Shown here piece after piece: positions 36,289 through 44,713 of a DNA stretch of 64,000 nucleotides (position 1 is its first letter; the number at the start of each line of letters is the position of its first letter). The notes beneath the pieces are model-generated. The model was not told the origin of the DNA. It was given only the letters and a program-made list of their open reading frames with translations, and did no database searches. Source of the DNA: Adlercreutzia hattorii (lineage in GTDB: Bacteria > Actinomycetota > Coriobacteriia > Coriobacteriales > Eggerthellaceae); assembly GCF_011405655.1 (NCBI RefSeq), contig NZ_AP022829.1:1101001-1165000 (forward strand), written 5' to 3'. Made by a program: the position numbers and the translations under genes.

Positions 36289-37208
36289 ATATTCATTTTG
36301 TCGCGGGGATGGGCGTGGGCGTACTCCTCGTGGAGGTGGGTGCGGTCGAGGTGCGTGTACACCTGCAGGGTGGACATGTCGGCGTGGCCCAAGATCTCCT
36401 GCAGCACGCGCAGATCGGCGCCGCCCTTCAGCATGTGGGTGGCAAACGAGTGGCGCAAGGTGTGGGGGTGCAGATCGTAGCGGCCGATGACGCGGCCGGC
36501 CTTGCGCGCCAGGTTGAAGACGCTCTGGCGCCCGAGGCGGCCGCCCCGCTGGTTCAGGAACACCGCAGCTGTGGCATCGGCGGTTGGGTTGGCGGCCGCG
36601 CGCGCGAGGGCCGGGCGCCCTTCGGCTAAATACCGGCGCAGCGCGCGCTCGGCCGCGCCGGCAATGGGCACGATGCGCTCCTTGGATCCCTTGCCGAACA
36701 CGCGCAGGAAGCCGTCGTCGAAGTTGACGGCCTCCATATCGAGCCCCACGGCCTCGCTGGCGCGCAGCCCGCAACCGTAGAGCACTTCCAAAAGCGCCCG
36801 GTCGCGCAAGTCGCTCGGGCGCTCGCCCACGAAGGCGTCCAGCATCTCGCCCACTTCCTCGATGGAAAGCACGTCCGGCAGCCGGTCGGCGGCCTTGGGA
36901 ATGTCCACGGCGTCGGCCGGGTTCGCATCGGTGAGCCCCTCGCGCACAAGGAACCGGTGGTAGCCGCGCACGGCGGAGATGCGCCGGCGCACGGTGGTGA
37001 CGGCGAGGTTCTGCTCCATGAGGCTGCGTTCGAAGGCGGCCACCTTCTCGCGGTCGATGTCGCCGAAGCCCTCCACGCCCTCGCCGTCGAGGAAGGCGAG
37101 GTAGTCCTCCAGATCGCGTCGGTAGGCCTCGGCCGTGCGCGGCGATGCCCCGCGCTCGATGCGCAGATGGGACAAGTACTCGTCCAGGGCGTTCTCTAAT
37201 TCGAACAC
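36285..37208 (-). CDS. xerD: Tyrosine recombinase XerD
   Basis: The 307-residue protein has a core-binding N-terminal domain (about 1-90) and a catalytic domain with Arg in GLRASE, His/Arg in HTLRHSFATHML and His...Tyr in LGHADMSTLQVYTH. With XerC-like partners it resolves chromosome dimers at dif. I prefer the GTG start at 37208, preceded by AAGAAGGAG, because it gives the normal XerD length; longer in-frame starts add a basic tail without a ribosome site. It is divergent from mraZ. Confidence 0.9.
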   Translation of the reverse strand: MFELENALDEYLSHLRIERGASPRTAEAYRRDLEDYLAFLDGEGVEGFGDIDREKVAAFERSLMEQNLAVTTVRRRISAVRGYHRFLVREGLTDANPADAVDIPKAADRLPDVLSIEEVGEMLDAFVGERPSDLRDRALLEVLYGCGLRASEAVGLDMEAVNFDDGFLRVFGKGSKERIVPIAGAAERALRRYLAEGRPALARAAANPTADATAAVFLNQRGGRLGRQSVFNLARKAGRVIGRYDLHPHTLRHSFATHMLKGGADLRVLQEILGHADMSTLQVYTHLDRTHLHEEYAHAHPRDKMNI

Positions 37209-37507
37209 GGGGCTCCTTCTTTCGGGAGATCTTCCGACTTTTCGCTGCGTCTCCGATCGGGACGGTGCAGGACTCGGCGCAGGATGCGCGGGCCTCATTG
37301 TAGCCGCTCGGCGGCCGTCTTGGCGCACCTCTTCAAATCTCGTTCACAGGTGGCACGTGCGCGGTCGCGCGCCCCACCGCGCCCCACCATCCGCATGAGT
37401 CGGGCATATCTAGTGGCCATTGTGCGCAATACCTCAATACGAATACAAGATATGGGAAATGCTCGCATTTTCCTTCGGTTACCCTTCCATATCTTGAGGA
37501 TGACAAG
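37209..37507. other. Divergent intergenic region xerD / mraZ, upstream part
   Basis: No gene is visible. CAAGATATGG (37446-37455) and CCATATCTTG (37487-37496) form a perfect ten-base inverted repeat with a 31-base loop just upstream of the MraZ boxes, and could bind another regulator of the division cluster or fold in an upstream transcript. The rest (37209-37440) shows no recognisable signal. Confidence 0.5.
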
Positions 37508-37570
37508 TGGGGCGAAAATAGGGCAAAAGTGGGAGAAAATGTTGCGAAGTGGGGCATTGTGGGGTAATAT
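37508..37570 (+). promoter_or_regulatory. MraZ box array overlapping the dcw promoter
   Basis: TGGG-like boxes begin at 37508, 37520 (AGGGC), 37530, 37550 and 37560; the last four and a degenerate one at 37540 keep an exact 10-base phase. This is the direct-repeat pattern bound by MraZ in other bacteria. The promoter TTGCGA (37542-37547), 17 bases, TAATAT (37565-37570) is embedded in the array, so MraZ binding would directly block it. Confidence 0.8.
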
Positions 37571-37659
37571 GCGTGCTGTGGAAAACGACCGAGCGGGATT
37601 TCGAAACGCACTCCAAACGAAATCAAATCCCCCTCAAAACGCAGCACGGAAAGGAACAC

Positions 37660-38136
37660 GTGGCCGCCACCGCCGACACCGAAGGGACAAGCGAGCTGCC
37701 CCAACATGGGGTAGATCTCAACGGCGAGTTCCATTTCAAGGTTGACGGCAAAGGTCGCATGGCCCTTCCCGCGAAGTTCCGCAAGGTTCTTTCCAAAGAT
37801 CTCGTGGTGACGCCGGAGCTGACCAACGAGTGCGTGTACGTGTTCGAGACGCCCGATTTCAACGAATGGGTCGAGAAGCTGTTCATCGATCGGTTCGGCG
37901 AGTACAAGGAGTCCGACCGCGAGCACGTCAAGCTTCGCCGCGTGCTGAAGAGCCGCGCCCGCGATGTCGAGGTGGACGCCTCGGGGCGCATCATGCTGTC
38001 CCCGGAAGTGCGCGCCGCCGTCGGCATCGACAAGGAAGTCGTGGTCGTGGGCAACACGGGCCGCTTCGAGATCTGGGACGCCGACCGCTTCAAGGCCATG
38101 AGCGACGAAGTCGATCTGGGGCTGTTCTACAGCTAG
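37660..38136 (+). CDS. mraZ: Transcriptional regulator MraZ
   Basis: The 158-residue protein has two AbrB-like repeats: FHFKVDGKGRMALPAKFRKVL and the second DVEVDASGRIMLSPEVRAAVG. MraZ forms a ring and represses the dcw cluster through TGGG direct repeats, which are seen upstream. I chose GTG 37660 after GGAAAGGA; it gives an N-terminal extension of about 20 residues beyond the usual start. Longer in-frame starts run back into the promoter. Confidence 0.92.
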   Translation: MAATADTEGTSELPQHGVDLNGEFHFKVDGKGRMALPAKFRKVLSKDLVVTPELTNECVYVFETPDFNEWVEKLFIDRFGEYKESDREHVKLRRVLKSRARDVEVDASGRIMLSPEVRAAVGIDKEVVVVGNTGRFEIWDADRFKAMSDEVDLGLFYS

Positions 38137-38154
38137 GCGGAAAGCGAGCGAACC

Positions 38155-39111
38155 GTGACAAGCGAATACCGGCACATACCCGTTCTTCTCACCGAATGCA
38201 TCGACGCCCTCGACCTTCCGGATCATCCGGTGTTCGTGGACGCCACGCTCGGCTTCGCGGGGCACTCCTTCGAGGCGGCCAAGCAATTGGGCGCCGGCGG
38301 CCTGCTTATCGGCATCGACCAGGACGAGGTGGCGCTCACTGAGGCCGCCGCGAAGCTGGAGTCGATACCTGCGGGCGATCGTCCCGAGCTCGCGCTTCTG
38401 CGCGGCAACTTCGGCGACCTCGATGAGCTGCTCGCGAGTTGTGAGATCCCCGGCATCGACGCGATACTGTTCGACCTGGGCGTCTCATCGGTGCAGATAG
38501 ACACGCAATCACGTGGCTTCTCCTTCAAGGAGAACGGCCCACTTGACATGCGGATGGATCCGGGGAAACAAACCCTAACCGCAGAAGAGATCGTCAACAC
38601 CTACAACGCAGCAGATCTCACTCGGATCATTCGCAGCTACTCGGACGAGAAATGGGCGAGCCGCATCGCGGACTTCATCGTGAAGGCGCGGGCGGACGCC
38701 CCGATAACCGAGAGTGGTCAGCTGGTCGATGTGATCAAGGCGGCCATACCCGCCTCGGCGAGGCGCGCGGGGGGACATCCCGCCAAGCGCACCTTCCAAG
38801 CCCTTCGGATTGAAGTCAACTCGGAGCTGACCGTTCTGCGTCGCGGCCTTGACGCGGCGGTTCGCTGGCTTAATCCGGGCGGCGTCATCGCGGTGATCAG
38901 CTACCACTCTTTGGAAGACCGTATCGTGAAGGACATGTTCGCGGATTTCGCGAACCGATGCACCTGCCCGCCGGACATCCCGGTGTGCGTGTGCGGAAAG
39001 CAGCCGGTACTCGACCTTATCACCCGCAAGCCTCTGCTGCCCAGCGCGGAGGAAATCGAGCGGAACCCCCGCTCGCGCAGTGCCAAGCTGCGCGTGGCGC
39101 GCAAGCGCTAG
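38155..39111 (+). CDS. rsmH: 16S rRNA (cytosine1402-N4)-methyltransferase
   Basis: The 318-residue SAM-dependent enzyme starts at GTG 38155 (HIPVLLTECIDAL). The FVDATLGFAGHS SAM motif and the VISYHSLEDRIVK motif are typical of RsmH (MraW). It lies 18 bases after mraZ, its normal dcw position. Confidence 0.95.
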   Translation: MTSEYRHIPVLLTECIDALDLPDHPVFVDATLGFAGHSFEAAKQLGAGGLLIGIDQDEVALTEAAAKLESIPAGDRPELALLRGNFGDLDELLASCEIPGIDAILFDLGVSSVQIDTQSRGFSFKENGPLDMRMDPGKQTLTAEEIVNTYNAADLTRIIRSYSDEKWASRIADFIVKARADAPITESGQLVDVIKAAIPASARRAGGHPAKRTFQALRIEVNSELTVLRRGLDAAVRWLNPGGVIAVISYHSLEDRIVKDMFADFANRCTCPPDIPVCVCGKQPVLDLITRKPLLPSAEEIERNPRSRSAKLRVARKR

Positions 39112-39138
39112 GGGAGTCGCCCGACAAGAGAACAAAAG

Positions 39139-39167
39139 CAAGCCCGAGGACGCTGTCATCGGGCTTG
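39139..39167 (+). promoter_or_regulatory. Hairpin between rsmH and ftsL
   Basis: CAAGCCCGA (39139-39147) pairs perfectly with TCGGGCTTG (39159-39167) around an 11-base loop. It has no T-run, so it may be an mRNA processing or stability element separating mraZ-rsmH from the ftsL-ftsI transcript rather than a terminator. Confidence 0.5.
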
Positions 39168-39216
39168 TTAAGCCTTAATGGACGCTTGAGCCGCAGAATG
39201 AGTGAGGAGGGCCAAG

Positions 39217-39777
39217 ATGAGCGCCGCATCATACTCGCGCACGTCGCGCCCCCGCACCGACCGCGTCTCTTATGGGCGCTCCTCCGCCGGACGCTCCAGC
39301 GCTGCCTCCGGCTACCGCGGCGCCCGCTACGTCTCCTCGTCTCTGGCCGAGGAGCTCTCCTTCGAGGAGGCGCCCTCCATCTCGGTGGTGCCCGGTGCCG
39401 GTCGCCGCGCCCAGAGCGAGGGCATCTCGGCGGCGGCTCTTTCCCTGGCGAAGGCCTGCGCCGTCATCTGCATCGTCATAGCGCTCATCGCCATGGCCCG
39501 CGTGGCCATCACCTCGGCCGCCGCTTCCTGCGCGCTGGAGACGCGCTCGCTGCAGACGAGCATCGAGACCGCCCGGGCCGAGGGCAACGAGCTGGAGGTG
39601 TCCCAGAGCGTGCTGGCGAACCCCTCGCGCATCAAGGCCCAGGCCACGGCCCTCGGCATGGCGGCCCCGGCCCCCGAGTACAGCGAGCAGATCACGCTGT
39701 CTCCCGATATCGTCGCCACCGATGGCGCCGGCAGCCTGTCGCTGTCGGAGTCGGTGGCGCGCATGAAGGGGCTCTAA
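39217..39777 (+). CDS. ftsL: FtsL-like cell division protein
   Basis: The 186-residue bitopic protein starts at ATG 39217 after GAGGAGGG. About 70 cytosolic Ser/Arg-rich residues precede one membrane helix (about 80-100), then a short coiled-coil extracytoplasmic part (ALETRSLQTSIETARAEGNELEVSQ). Sequence similarity to FtsL is weak by nature of the family; the call rests on topology and the place between rsmH and ftsI. It would form the FtsQLB-type activator complex. Confidence 0.8.
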   Translation: MSAASYSRTSRPRTDRVSYGRSSAGRSSAASGYRGARYVSSSLAEELSFEEAPSISVVPGAGRRAQSEGISAAALSLAKACAVICIVIALIAMARVAITSAAASCALETRSLQTSIETARAEGNELEVSQSVLANPSRIKAQATALGMAAPAPEYSEQITLSPDIVATDGAGSLSLSESVARMKGL

Positions 39778-39781
39778 TCCC

Positions 39782-41689
39782 ATGGAACGCTACCGCTACC
39801 CCGACAAAAGCGGCCGCGGCGGCCGTGCCGATGCCTCGCGCACCGGGCGCGTCCGCGGACGCTCCTTCGACGAGCCCCGGCGCGCCTCCTCGCGCACGGC
39901 CCGGGCCTCGGCCTCCTCGCGGGGTCGCGGCTTTGCAGGCGGCAACCGGTCCAGCCGCCCCTCGGGGCGCGCGGGCGCCCCTCGCCCGGCCCGCGCCGGC
40001 GTGGGCGCCGCCATCGACGCGGCCATGCCGACGGTCTCCGGGCGCGCCAAGGTGCTGCTGCTGGTTTTCGCGGCCATAGCGGCCGTGTTCTTCCTGCGCT
40101 TGGTGTTTCTGCAGGTCATCGTATCGGACCAGTACTCGGCCATGGCCGAGGAGTCCCGCACGGTCAGTTTCGAGACGACGCCGCGCCGCGGCACCATCTA
40201 CGACCGCAACGGCATCGTGCTGGCCACCTCGGTGGAGGCCACCACCATCTACGCGAACCCCGTGGAGGTGACCGATGCGGCGGCCGAGGCGGCGTCTCTG
40301 GCCTCGGTGCTCGGGGGAGATGCGGCCGACTACCGCGAGCTTCTGTCCACCCCTTCCACCACCTTCGTCTACATCAAGCGCCAAGCCGACGTCGATGTGG
40401 CCGATAAGGTCAAAGAACTCAAGCTCGACGGCGTCTACTTCATCGCCGACACCCGCCGCGAGTACCCCAACGGCGCCATCGGCGGCCAGGTTATCGGCTA
40501 CTGCAACGTCGACGGCGAGGGCATCACCGGCCTCGAGCTGCAATACAACGACATCCTCTCCGGCACGCCGGGCACCTACACCGCCGAGCGCGGCGAGCAG
40601 GGATTCCCCATTCCTGGCGGTGTGAAGGAGGAGACGCCGGCCGTCAACGGCCAGGACATCATGGTCTCCCTCGACATCAAGCTGCAGGACACCGTGGAAC
40701 AGGCGCTCGCCGAGGGCGTGAAGGATCTGGAGACCGAGGAGGGCTCGTCCATCGTCATGGATGCCGCCACCGGCGAGATTTACGCCGCGTGCTCGTTGCC
40801 CTACATGAACCCGGCCGACATGTCCTCGTCGCAGGTGGGCAGCGAATCGGTGAAGGCCATCACCCAGGCCTACGAGCCCGGATCCACCTTCAAGTCCGTC
40901 TCGGCGCTCACCATCCTGGAGCAGGGGACGATGGGCCCCGAGGACACCATGTTCTGCCCGAGCTCCATCTCCGCCGACGACTACGACGTGTCCGACTCCC
41001 ACGAGCGCGACGGCGAGACCTACTCGCTGCGCGAGATCCTGAATCACTCGTCGAACGTGGGCATCTCGCTGGCCACGGAACAGGCGGGTTTCGACAAGCT
41101 CTACGACAACATCAAGCGCTTCCACTTCACCGAATCCACCGGCGTGGACTATCCCGGCGAGGCGGCCGGCAACGTGCTCGACTTCGACAACTGGGCCAAG
41201 ATCACGGGCTACAACGTGAGCTTCGGCCAGGGCATCGCGGTGACGCCGCTGCAGATGGTGCGCTTCTACAGCGCCATCGCCAACGATGGGACGCTCGTGA
41301 CCCCGCACTTCCTCATCTCGAAGCCCCAAAGCGGGGAAGTGGCCGAATGGGAAAGCACCGAGACGGGCGTCGATGAGACGGTGCTCGCTGACATGCGCTC
41401 GATGCTGCGCTCGGTAGTCACCGACGGCACGGGAGCCGCCGCCGACATCGAGGGCTACGAGGTCTGCGGCAAGACGTCCACAGCGGAAATCGCCTCGGAA
41501 GAGGGCGGATACAAGAAGGAAGTCTACAACATCGGCTTCTGCGGCTTCATTGACAACTCGTCAAGCAATTTAGTTTGTTTTGTAGGAGCCAACGAGGTTT
41601 ACGCCATGCGCCAGACCACGCAGATCTTCAACGATATAATGGAGAACGCTGTCAAGCAGTACAACATTACTTCGATGCCGTCGAATTAG
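39782..41689 (+). CDS. ftsI: Division-specific class B penicillin-binding protein FtsI
   Basis: The product has 635 residues: a basic cytosolic N-terminus of about 88 residues, one membrane anchor (about 90-110), a dimerisation domain (from RRGTIYDRNG) and a transpeptidase domain. Catalytic motifs are Ser368-Thr-Phe-Lys, Ser423-Ser424-Asn425 and Lys564-Thr565-Ser566. The last is KTS in place of the usual KTG. It cross-links septal peptidoglycan. It follows ftsL by four bases and is 15 bases before murE. Confidence 0.94.
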   Translation: MERYRYPDKSGRGGRADASRTGRVRGRSFDEPRRASSRTARASASSRGRGFAGGNRSSRPSGRAGAPRPARAGVGAAIDAAMPTVSGRAKVLLLVFAAIAAVFFLRLVFLQVIVSDQYSAMAEESRTVSFETTPRRGTIYDRNGIVLATSVEATTIYANPVEVTDAAAEAASLASVLGGDAADYRELLSTPSTTFVYIKRQADVDVADKVKELKLDGVYFIADTRREYPNGAIGGQVIGYCNVDGEGITGLELQYNDILSGTPGTYTAERGEQGFPIPGGVKEETPAVNGQDIMVSLDIKLQDTVEQALAEGVKDLETEEGSSIVMDAATGEIYAACSLPYMNPADMSSSQVGSESVKAITQAYEPGSTFKSVSALTILEQGTMGPEDTMFCPSSISADDYDVSDSHERDGETYSLREILNHSSNVGISLATEQAGFDKLYDNIKRFHFTESTGVDYPGEAAGNVLDFDNWAKITGYNVSFGQGIAVTPLQMVRFYSAIANDGTLVTPHFLISKPQSGEVAEWESTETGVDETVLADMRSMLRSVVTDGTGAAADIEGYEVCGKTSTAEIASEEGGYKKEVYNIGFCGFIDNSSSNLVCFVGANEVYAMRQTTQIFNDIMENAVKQYNITSMPSN

Positions 41690-41704
41690 AGGAACGATAC
41701 CGTT

Positions 41705-43195
41705 ATGACCAAGACCTGCTCAGAGCTCTTCCAAGGGATGGATTGCACCATCATCGGCAACGGGAACGAGGAGGTGGCAGGGCTGGCGTTCCGCAGCGAC
41801 GAGGTCGCGCCGGGCGATATGTTCTTCTGCATCGTCGGCACCGTCGTCGACGGCCACTCCTTCGCCCAGGACGCCATCGACCGCGGGGCCACCTCCCTGG
41901 TGGCCGAGCGCAAGGTGTACCTGGCCGATGCCACCGATGTCACCGAGGTCGTCGTCTCCGACTCGCGCAAGGCCATGGCCTACGCCTCGGCGAACTACTA
42001 CGACAACCCCTCCCGGGCCTTCTCGCTCGTGGGCATCACGGGCACCAACGGCAAGACCACCACGACCTACCTGGTGGAGCACATCGCGAGCGTGGCCGGC
42101 AACCGCTGCGGCGTTATCGGCACCGTCGGCAACAAGATCGCGGGCGTCATGGAGCACGCCGAGCGCACCACGCCGGAGTCGCCCGACCTGCAGAAGCTGT
42201 TCGCACGGATGCGCGACGCGGGCTGCACCGTGGTGGCCATGGAGGTGAGTTCGCACGCGCTCGATCTGCGCCGCACCTGGGACACCGACTTCGCCGTGAC
42301 GGCGTTCACGAACCTCACCCAGGACCACCTGGACTACCACCACACCTTCGACGACTACTTCGAGGCCAAGGCGCTTCTGTTCTCGAAGGACTACCCGGCT
42401 CGCCGCGTCATCTCCATCGACGGCTCCTGGGGGCGCGAGCTTTTGCGCCGCTGCACCGCGGCCGGCGACGAGGTCATCACCACGGGATTCGACGTCTCCG
42501 CCCAGATCCATCCGGTGGAGGTCACCTACGAGGCCGCCCGCACCAAGGCGGTGCTCGAGGTGCGCGGGACGCGCATCGCGGTGGAGTACCCGCTCGTGGG
42601 GCGCTTCAACGTGGAGAACGTCATGACGGCCTTCGGCTGCGCGTTGGCCTTGGGAATTCCGACCCAGATCATCGCCGAGGCCCTGGCCACCATGCCGGCG
42701 GTTCCCGGCCGCCTGGAGCGCGTGCGCCCTGCGGTGGACGCACCGGTCTCCGTCTACGTGGACTACGCCCACACCCCCGACGCGCTCACCAAGGCCATCG
42801 CCTCCATCAAGGAGCTCTCGGGCGGACGCACCATCGTCGTCTTCGGCTGCGGCGGCAACCGCGACGCCACCAAGCGCCCCATCATGGGAGCTGCGGCGCT
42901 GGCCGCCGACTACGCCGTGGTGACGAGCGACAACCCGCGCCACGAGGAGCCCGATGCCATCATCGCCGATATCGTGGCGGGCATGGAAGACGCCGAGCGC
43001 TTCACCGTGGAGCCCGATCGCCGTAGTGCCATCGCGGCCGCCATCGCGCTCGCACGCCCGGGCGATGCCATTCTCGTGGCCGGCAAAGGCCATGAGGACT
43101 ACCAGCTCGTGGGCGATGAAGTGCTCTCCTTCGACGACCGCGTTGTGGCGGCCGAGGAGTTGGAGCGCGCCTTCGGCGGTGCGTGTTCGGACTAG
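41705..43195 (+). CDS. murE: UDP-MurNAc-tripeptide synthetase MurE
   Basis: The 496-residue Mur ligase has the ATP loop GTNGKTTTTYL (about 111-121). Residues 409-412 read DNPR, the motif that in characterised MurE enzymes selects meso-diaminopimelate instead of lysine. It adds the third stem residue in the cytosol. The motif therefore predicts mDAP-type peptidoglycan in this organism. It is followed directly by murF. Confidence 0.95.
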   Translation: MTKTCSELFQGMDCTIIGNGNEEVAGLAFRSDEVAPGDMFFCIVGTVVDGHSFAQDAIDRGATSLVAERKVYLADATDVTEVVVSDSRKAMAYASANYYDNPSRAFSLVGITGTNGKTTTTYLVEHIASVAGNRCGVIGTVGNKIAGVMEHAERTTPESPDLQKLFARMRDAGCTVVAMEVSSHALDLRRTWDTDFAVTAFTNLTQDHLDYHHTFDDYFEAKALLFSKDYPARRVISIDGSWGRELLRRCTAAGDEVITTGFDVSAQIHPVEVTYEAARTKAVLEVRGTRIAVEYPLVGRFNVENVMTAFGCALALGIPTQIIAEALATMPAVPGRLERVRPAVDAPVSVYVDYAHTPDALTKAIASIKELSGGRTIVVFGCGGNRDATKRPIMGAAALAADYAVVTSDNPRHEEPDAIIADIVAGMEDAERFTVEPDRRSAIAAAIALARPGDAILVAGKGHEDYQLVGDEVLSFDDRVVAAEELERAFGGACSD

Positions 43196-43210
43196 GTGAA
43201 AGGACTCGGC

Positions 43211-44713
43211 GTGCGCCTCAACGCAAAACAAATCGCAGCATACACCGGCGGCCAGTTCCTTGTAGACCCCATCGACGCCAGCGCCCTCATGACGGGCATC
43301 ACCTGGGATTCGCGGGAAGTGCGCCCGGGCTGGCTCTACGTGGCCCTGCCCGGCGAGCGCGTCGACGGGCATCAGTTCGTGGAGGCCGCCCTGCGCGCCG
43401 GCGCCGCGGGCGCGCTGGTCACCGATGGCCCCTCGCAATCCTGCGCCCTTTTGGCTCGGGAGCTGGGGGCCGCCATCATCGAGGTGCCCAACACCGCCTC
43501 GGCCATCACCGACCTGGCCCGGGCCTGGCGCTCCCATTTGCGGGGCCGCGTCATCGGGCTGACCGGCTCGGTGGGCAAGACCACCACCAAGAACCTCACC
43601 CGGGACGTGTGCGCCGCCTACGGCAGCGTGGTGGCCACCAAGGCCAATCAGAACAACGAGCTGGGCGTTCCCCGCACATTGCTCAACGCCGATCCGGAGA
43701 CGGCCGTGGTCGTCGTTGAGATGGGCATGCGCGGCCGCGGGCAAATTGCCGAGCTGTGCGATTTCGTGCGGCCGGTGTGGGGCCTTATCACCAACGTGGG
43801 CGAGAGCCACATCGAGCTTCTGGGCAGTCGGGAGAACATCGCCCGGGCCAAGTCCGAGCTCTTCGAGGCCCTGCCCGCCGGTGTGGGCCGCGCCTTCGCC
43901 AACCTGGACGACGACTTCGCCGCCTTTATGGCCGAGCGCGGACGCCTGTCCGAGCGCTCTGTGGCCCTCTCAGGCTTCGCCGGGCATCCCGATGCGGCCC
44001 TCCGCGGGGCGCTCGAGCGCGAGAGCGCCGCTTGCGATCAGGCGGTCTGGGCCGAGGACGTGTCGCTGGACGCCGAGGGCCGCCCCCGCTTCACCCTGTG
44101 CGCCCGCGATGCCGCCGACCACGACGACGGCGCCCTGTTCGCCACCGTGGAACGCGTGCCCTGCGCGCTCTCCCTCACCGGCGCCCACAACGTGGACAAC
44201 GCCTGCGCCGCCGCCTCGGTGGGCTTCGCCTTGGGGCTCGATTTGGCCACCATCGCCGCCGCGCTGGGAGCGTCGGTGCCCGAGCCGGGCCGCCAGGAGG
44301 TCATCGCCGCCCGCGGCGGCTTCACGGTCATCAACGACGCCTACAACGCGAGCCCCGATTCCATGCGCGCCTCGCTCGCGACCTTCGCCGCCACGGACGT
44401 GGCCGGCCGGCGCATCGCCGTGCTCGGCGACATGGGCGAGCTCGGCAGCTTCGCCCCCGCCTGCCACGAGGGCGTCGGCGCCGCCGCTGCCTCGCACCAT
44501 CTCGATAAGCTCATCTGCATCGGCGAGCTGGCGCGGCATATCGCCGCAGGCGCCGAGGCCGCCGGCATGGACGCGGCGCGCATCAGCCGCGCCGACACCA
44601 TCGCCGACGTGCTGGAGGAGCTGGACGCGCTGCTCGAGCCGGGCGACGCCGTGCTCGTGAAGGCCTCGCACTTCATGGGCCTTACCCGTATCGTCGAAGG
44701 ATTGGTCAACTGA
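43211..44713 (+). CDS. murF: UDP-MurNAc-pentapeptide synthetase MurF
   Basis: The 500-residue Mur ligase adds D-Ala-D-Ala. The ATP loop LTGSVGKTTTKNL is near residue 118, and NDAYNASPDSM marks the C-terminal half. I chose GTG 43211 because GAAAGGA lies six bases upstream; GTG 43196 overlaps that site. Its stop shares a base with the mraY start (TGATG). Confidence 0.95.
   Translation: MRLNAKQIAAYTGGQFLVDPIDASALMTGITWDSREVRPGWLYVALPGERVDGHQFVEAALRAGAAGALVTDGPSQSCALLARELGAAIIEVPNTASAITDLARAWRSHLRGRVIGLTGSVGKTTTKNLTRDVCAAYGSVVATKANQNNELGVPRTLLNADPETAVVVVEMGMRGRGQIAELCDFVRPVWGLITNVGESHIELLGSRENIARAKSELFEALPAGVGRAFANLDDDFAAFMAERGRLSERSVALSGFAGHPDAALRGALERESAACDQAVWAEDVSLDAEGRPRFTLCARDAADHDDGALFATVERVPCALSLTGAHNVDNACAAASVGFALGLDLATIAAALGASVPEPGRQEVIAARGGFTVINDAYNASPDSMRASLATFAATDVAGRRIAVLGDMGELGSFAPACHEGVGAAAASHHLDKLICIGELARHIAAGAEAAGMDAARISRADTIADVLEELDALLEPGDAVLVKASHFMGLTRIVEGLVN

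Noticed and set aside
41720-43810. A 696-codon minus-strand frame opposite murE and murF
   Set aside because: It is the antisense shadow of two Mur ligases with correct motifs.
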